Origin: Clostridia bacterium
GTDB taxonomy: Bacteria > Bacillota > Clostridia > Oscillospirales > CAG-272
NCBI GenBank assembly: GCA_017472255.1
Contig: JAFUQU010000038.1
Coordinates: 186,001-250,000 of the forward strand
DNA length: 64,000 bases
Direction of reading: 5' to 3'
A program made the position numbers and the translations under genes. The notes below the pieces were generated by a model, which saw nothing but the letters and a program-made list of their open reading frames with translations, searched no databases and had not been told where the DNA came from. This document shows, piece after piece, positions 60,670 through 64,000 of this stretch (within the stretch, counting starts at the first letter, position 1; each line of letters begins with the position of its first letter).

Positions 60670-60698
60670 TGGACAACGCCGCGTAAATATGGTATAAT
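60670..60698 (+). promoter_or_regulatory. Sigma-A type promoter
   Basis: TGGACA (60670-60675), 17 bp and TATAAT (60693-60698) precede the MBL-gltX-glnS operon. Confidence 0.65.
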
Positions 60699-60731
60699 AA
60701 TATATTATATATATGTAACGGATGTGATAGT

Positions 60732-61364
60732 TTGCCGATTCAGATCTCCTGTATTCCCGTGGGAGCCATGCGGGTCAACTGCTGGCTGCTGCGCGACGAA
60801 GCCACCGGCGAGGGCGTCGTCATCGATCCGGGCGGAGAAAACGCCGCGGATAAAATTCTCGCCCGCATTGAAACAAAGGGGATCCGCGTCCGCGGCATCC
60901 TGCTGACCCATGCCCACTTCGACCATATGCTTTCGCTGGAACGCCTTCGTGAAGCACTGAACGTGCCGGTGAGCGTACACAGCCATGACGCCGACGCGCT
61001 GCTCGACCCCAATCTCTCCTACATGGCGCAGTTTGCGGGCATTACCCAGCCCTGCAAACCCGCCGAAAACCTGCTAAGCGACGGCGACGTCTTCCCCTTC
61101 GGCGAATCCTCGCTGACCGTTCTGCATACCCCCGGTCACACCGTCGGCTCGGTCTGCTTCATGGCAGACGGCATTCTCATCAGCGGCGACACCCTGTTTG
61201 CCGGTTCCATCGGACGCTGCGACCTTTATGGCGGCGACGATATGGCCATGGCACAGTCGCTGAAGCGTCTGCGCGAGTTGCCCGGCGACTACAAGGTCTA
61301 TCCCGGTCACGGTTCCGTGACCTCCCTCTCCCGCGAACGGGAAAACAACATTTATATGAAGTAA
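60732..61364 (+). CDS. Metallo-beta-lactamase-fold hydrolase (glyoxalase II-like)
   Basis: The frame opens with a TTG at 60732 after GGATGTGAT; no suitable in-frame ATG is close enough. The 210-residue protein has the MBL metal-binding motif THAHFDHML and the later HTPGHTVGSV and YPGHGS, all as in YcbL/glyoxalase II-like hydrolases, which act on thioesters such as hydroxyacylglutathione or related bacillithiol adducts. The substrate is not defined. It is 26 bp upstream of gltX. Confidence 0.88.
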   Translation: MPIQISCIPVGAMRVNCWLLRDEATGEGVVIDPGGENAADKILARIETKGIRVRGILLTHAHFDHMLSLERLREALNVPVSVHSHDADALLDPNLSYMAQFAGITQPCKPAENLLSDGDVFPFGESSLTVLHTPGHTVGSVCFMADGILISGDTLFAGSIGRCDLYGGDDMAMAQSLKRLRELPGDYKVYPGHGSVTSLSRERENNIYMK

Positions 61365-61390
61365 CAACCATCGACGAAAGGAACAATATC

Positions 61391-63034
61391 ATGGACAACA
61401 ACTATTTAGCCGATCTTCTCTATCCGAATATCACCACTCTTCCCGCCGACATGGAAGCGCGCTATCCGAAGCGACAGCTCCCGGAGGGAGCGAAGGTAAC
61501 ACGTTTTGCACCCAGCCCCACAGGCTTCCTGCATCTGGGCAATCTCTACGGCGCTTTCACCGACGAGCGCCTGGCTCACACCTCCGGCGGCGTCTTCTAT
61601 CTGCGCATTGAGGATACCGATGCCAAGCGCACCGTTCCCGGCGGCGTGGAGCTGATTATCAAGACACTGGCCAAGTTCGGTCTGGAATTTGACGAAGGCG
61701 CGGTCATTGACGGCGACAAGGGCGCTTACGGTCCCTACCGTCAGTCCGAGCGCGCGGAAATCTATCAGACCTACGCAAAGCAGCTTATCCGCGAGGGTAA
61801 GGCTTACCCCTGCTTCTGCACCGAAGAGGAAGTGGAAGCCATCCGTGAAAAGCAGGAAGCACTCAAGCTGACCCCCGGCTATTACGGCGAGTTCGCCGTC
61901 TGGCGCGACGCACCCATCGAAAAGATCGAAGCCAAGCTCAAGGAGGGCGCTCCCTTCGTTCTGCGTTTCCGCTCCGAGGGCAGTGTTGAGAATCACTTCA
62001 AATTTAAGGATGAAATCAAGGGCGATATCAACGTCACCGAAAACGATATCGACCACGTCATCTTAAAGAGCGACGGCATCCCGACCTACCACTTCGCCCA
62101 CGCGGTGGACGATCACCTGATGGGTACCACTCATGTGGTGCGCGACGAGAGCTGGCTGTCCACCCTGCCCTTCCACATTCAGCTGTTCAAGGCGCTGGGC
62201 TTCAAGCTGCCCAAGTACTGCCACACCGCGCAGGTGATGAAGCTGGACAACGGCAACAAGCGCAAGATCTCCAAGAGAAAAGACCCCGAGTTCGCGGCAA
62301 CCTTCTACCACGAGCAGGGCTATCCGGCAGCAGTGACCCGTGAGTATCTGATCACGCTTCTCAACTCCAATTTTGAGGAGTGGAGACTGGCAAACCCGAC
62401 GGCTCCCCTTGACGACTTCAAGTTCACCACTAAGAAAATGGCTGTCTCCGGCTCCCTGTTCGATATGGACAAGCTGAATGACATTTCCAAGAACGTCATC
62501 TCCCGCATGACCGCCGATGAAGTTTACGACGGCGTACTGGCATGGACGAAGGATTTCGATCCAAACTTCGCAGAAAAGCTGGCCGCTGATCCCGGCAAGG
62601 CCAAGGCCGTGTTCGCCATCGGACGGGGCGGCAAAAAGCCCCGCAAGGACATCGCTCGCTGGGGTGAGGTTAAGGCATATATGTCCTTCTTCTACGATGA
62701 GTATTTCACCGTGGAAGGCTCCTTCGGCGACTTCGTCGCCGACGATGTCAGGGCAGCTCTGAACGGCTTCCTTGAGACCTTCGATATCGCCGACGATTCG
62801 GGCGTCTGGTTTGATAAGATCAAGGCTGTCGCCAACAAGACCGGCTTCGCGTCCGACATGAAGGCGTACAAGGCTGATCCCGCCGCCTTCAAGGGCAGCG
62901 TGGCCGACATCAGCTCCTTCATCCGACTGGCTGTGACCGGTCGCGTCAACTCTCCCGACCTTTACTCCGTCATGCAGATTCTGGGCGCCGATACGGTCAT
63001 CGCCCGCGTGAAGGCAGCAATTGAAACCCTTTAA
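61391..63034 (+). CDS. gltX: Glutamate--tRNA ligase
   Basis: The 547-residue class I synthetase attaches glutamate to tRNA(Glu). The HIGH-type motif is in FAPSPTGFLHLGNL (HLGN). The KMSKS-type motif is KISKRKD. LRIEDTDAKR is the usual GluRS segment. A GAAAGGA site precedes the ATG. It is longer than many bacterial GluRS proteins (about 470-490 residues), with the extra length in the C-terminal anticodon-binding part. It lies in an operon with glnS, so it need not also charge tRNA(Gln). Confidence 0.95.
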   Translation: MDNNYLADLLYPNITTLPADMEARYPKRQLPEGAKVTRFAPSPTGFLHLGNLYGAFTDERLAHTSGGVFYLRIEDTDAKRTVPGGVELIIKTLAKFGLEFDEGAVIDGDKGAYGPYRQSERAEIYQTYAKQLIREGKAYPCFCTEEEVEAIREKQEALKLTPGYYGEFAVWRDAPIEKIEAKLKEGAPFVLRFRSEGSVENHFKFKDEIKGDINVTENDIDHVILKSDGIPTYHFAHAVDDHLMGTTHVVRDESWLSTLPFHIQLFKALGFKLPKYCHTAQVMKLDNGNKRKISKRKDPEFAATFYHEQGYPAAVTREYLITLLNSNFEEWRLANPTAPLDDFKFTTKKMAVSGSLFDMDKLNDISKNVISRMTADEVYDGVLAWTKDFDPNFAEKLAADPGKAKAVFAIGRGGKKPRKDIARWGEVKAYMSFFYDEYFTVEGSFGDFVADDVRAALNGFLETFDIADDSGVWFDKIKAVANKTGFASDMKAYKADPAAFKGSVADISSFIRLAVTGRVNSPDLYSVMQILGADTVIARVKAAIETL

Positions 63035-63063
63035 TTTTACTGTATTTTTAAGGAGACAACATT

Positions 63064-64000
63064 ATGGTTGAAGCATCCAATTTTATAGAAGAATTTATTA
63101 ACGAAGACCTGGCCGCCGGCAAGGTGGAAAAGGTTCACACCCGCTTCCCGCCGGAGCCAAACGGCTACCTGCACATCGGCCACTGCAAAGCGCTGGTCAT
63201 CGACTTTGGAACCGCGCAGAAGTACGGCGGTCTCTGCAACCTCCGCATGGATGACACCAATCCCGCCAAGGAGGATACCGAGTTCGTGGACGCCATCAAG
63301 GAAGACATCCACTGGCTGGGCTTCGACTGGGGCGACCGCTTCTTCTACGGCTCGGACTATTTTGATCAGGACTACGAATTCGCCATCGAGCTGATTAAAA
63401 AAGGACTCGCCTATGTCTGTGAGCTGACTCCCGATCAGATGGACGAATACCGCGGCGACCTGAACCATCCTGCCAAATCTCCCTGGCGCGACCGTCCCAT
63501 CGAGGAAAGCCTCGACCTGTTCGAGCGCATGAAGAACGGCGAATTTCCTGAAGGCAAGTACACCCTGCGTGCAAAAATCGATCTTGCGTCCGGCAACTTC
63601 TGGATGCGCGACCCGGTGCTTTACCGTATCAAGTATGTGGAGCATCATCGTCAGGGCACGAAATGGTGCATCTTCCCTATGTACGACTTCGCGCACCCCA
63701 TTCAGGACGCACTGGAAGGAATCACCCACTCCCTCTGCTCTCTGGAATATGAGATTCACCGTCCGCTGTACAACTGGGTTATCGAGAACGTCAGCGTTCC
63801 CCATACGCCCCGTCAGATTGAGTTCGCCCGCCTGAACATCACCAACACCGTTCTGTCAAAGCGTTTCCTGCGCTCCATGGTGGAAAGCGGCACGGTGGAC
63901 GGCTGGGATGACCCCCGTATGCCCACCCTCTGCGGTCTGCGCAGACGCGGCTACACCGGCGCGTCGATTCTCGATTTCTGTGCCCGCGTGGGCGTCGCCA
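63064..64000 (+). CDS. glnS: Glutamine--tRNA ligase, 3' end beyond the window
   Basis: From the ATG at 63064 (after AAGGAG) the frame is open to the window end, giving 312 visible residues. The HIGH motif is in [15 protein letters not shown], and [12 protein letters not shown] and the VLSKRFL (KMSKS-type, LSKR) motif are those of GlnRS rather than GluRS. It charges tRNA(Gln) directly. It lies 29 bp behind gltX. Many Firmicutes lack this enzyme and use GatCAB amidation instead. Confidence 0.95.
   Translation, partial: MVEASNFIEEFINEDLAAGKVEKVHTRFPPEPNGYLHIGHCKALVIDFGTAQKYGGLCNLRMDDTNPAKEDTEFVDAIKEDIHWLGFDWGDRFFYGSDYFDQDYEFAIELIKKGLAYVCELTPDQMDEYRGDLNHPAKSPWRDRPIEESLDLFERMKNGEFPEGKYTLRAKIDLASGNFWMRDPVLYRIKYVEHHRQGTKWCIFPMYDFAHPIQDALEGITHSLCSLEYEIHRPLYNWVIENVSVPHTPRQIEFARLNITNTVLSKRFLRSMVESGTVDGWDDPRMPTLCGLRRRGYTGASILDFCARVGVA

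Noticed and set aside
1..64000. CRISPR arrays, tRNA and rRNA genes, prophage or conjugation modules
   Set aside because: I looked for regularly spaced repeats, cloverleaf-like sequences, rRNA signatures and phage or transfer genes and saw none.

Overview
The window looks like a chromosomal segment of an uncultured, spore-lineage Clostridia bacterium, probably Oscillospiraceae/Ruminococcaceae-like and gut-associated. The evidence is a Spo0A-type regulator, the rplU-prp-rpmA order with a Prp-cleavable L27 leader, many sigma-A promoters with exact 17-bp spacers, moderate-to-high GC, and a dense load of glycoside hydrolases, AraC regulators and orphan solute-binding lipoproteins. This placement is inference; there is no rRNA in the window. 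No tRNA, rRNA, CRISPR array, prophage or replication origin was seen.

Layout. 1-4.3 kb: methyltransferase, YdcF-like protein, Gfo/Idh/MocA oxidoreductase, alpha/beta hydrolase. 4.3-10.3 kb: a membrane-anchored DUF5722-like putative glycosidase, a small surface protein, and a solute-binding lipoprotein divergent from an AraC regulator. 10.3-14.5 kb: a leftward ribulokinase, GH78 rhamnosidase and 77-aa ORF. 14.6-17.2 kb: PHP phosphatase, deformylase, CapA-like protein. 17.2-22.6 kb: an AraC gene divergent from a two-gene unit encoding a beta-helix/acetyltransferase fusion and a GH2 enzyme. 22.7-28.2 kb: Spo0A, an SGNH esterase plus GH78-like pair, and rplU-prp-rpmA. 28.2-33.6 kb: a Cys-rich secreted protein and two very large paralogous lipoproteins. 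33.8-39.8 kb: two AraC genes flanking a GH130 phosphorylase, then Nif3-like protein, CPA2 antiporter and a P-loop protein.

39.9-46.9 kb: a frameshifted GH42-like protein, a 172-bp multi-hairpin element, a solute-binding lipoprotein, Ogt, a lipoprotein barnase with barstar, and an IS3-family element that split the terminator behind barstar. 46.9-52.2 kb: two divergent ECF sigma/putative anti-sigma pairs and a receiver-less Spo0A_C protein. 52.3-60.5 kb: a solute-binding lipoprotein/AraC pair, Bcp peroxiredoxin, an ArsR-like repressor beside the remnant of an ABC exporter, PnuC-like transporter with sialidase-like protein, an XRE regulator and an esterase. 60.7-64 kb: MBL hydrolase, gltX and the start of glnS.

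How it fits together. Most accessory loci appear to sense, capture and break down decorated plant or host glycans: lipoproteins bind oligosaccharides outside, while GH78, GH2, GH130, SGNH, AXE-like and sialidase-like enzymes, which lack visible signal peptides, act inside. Several AraC genes have perfect inverted repeats in the intergenic region with their divergent target. The items most worth a second look are the multi-hairpin element at 42012-42183, the beta-helix/acetyltransferase fusion, the tethered barnase, the twin giant lipoproteins with a near-identical 3' end, the two sigma/anti-sigma pairs sharing a palindrome, and the Spo0A with an altered receiver. Functions are read from motifs by eye; no database search was run.
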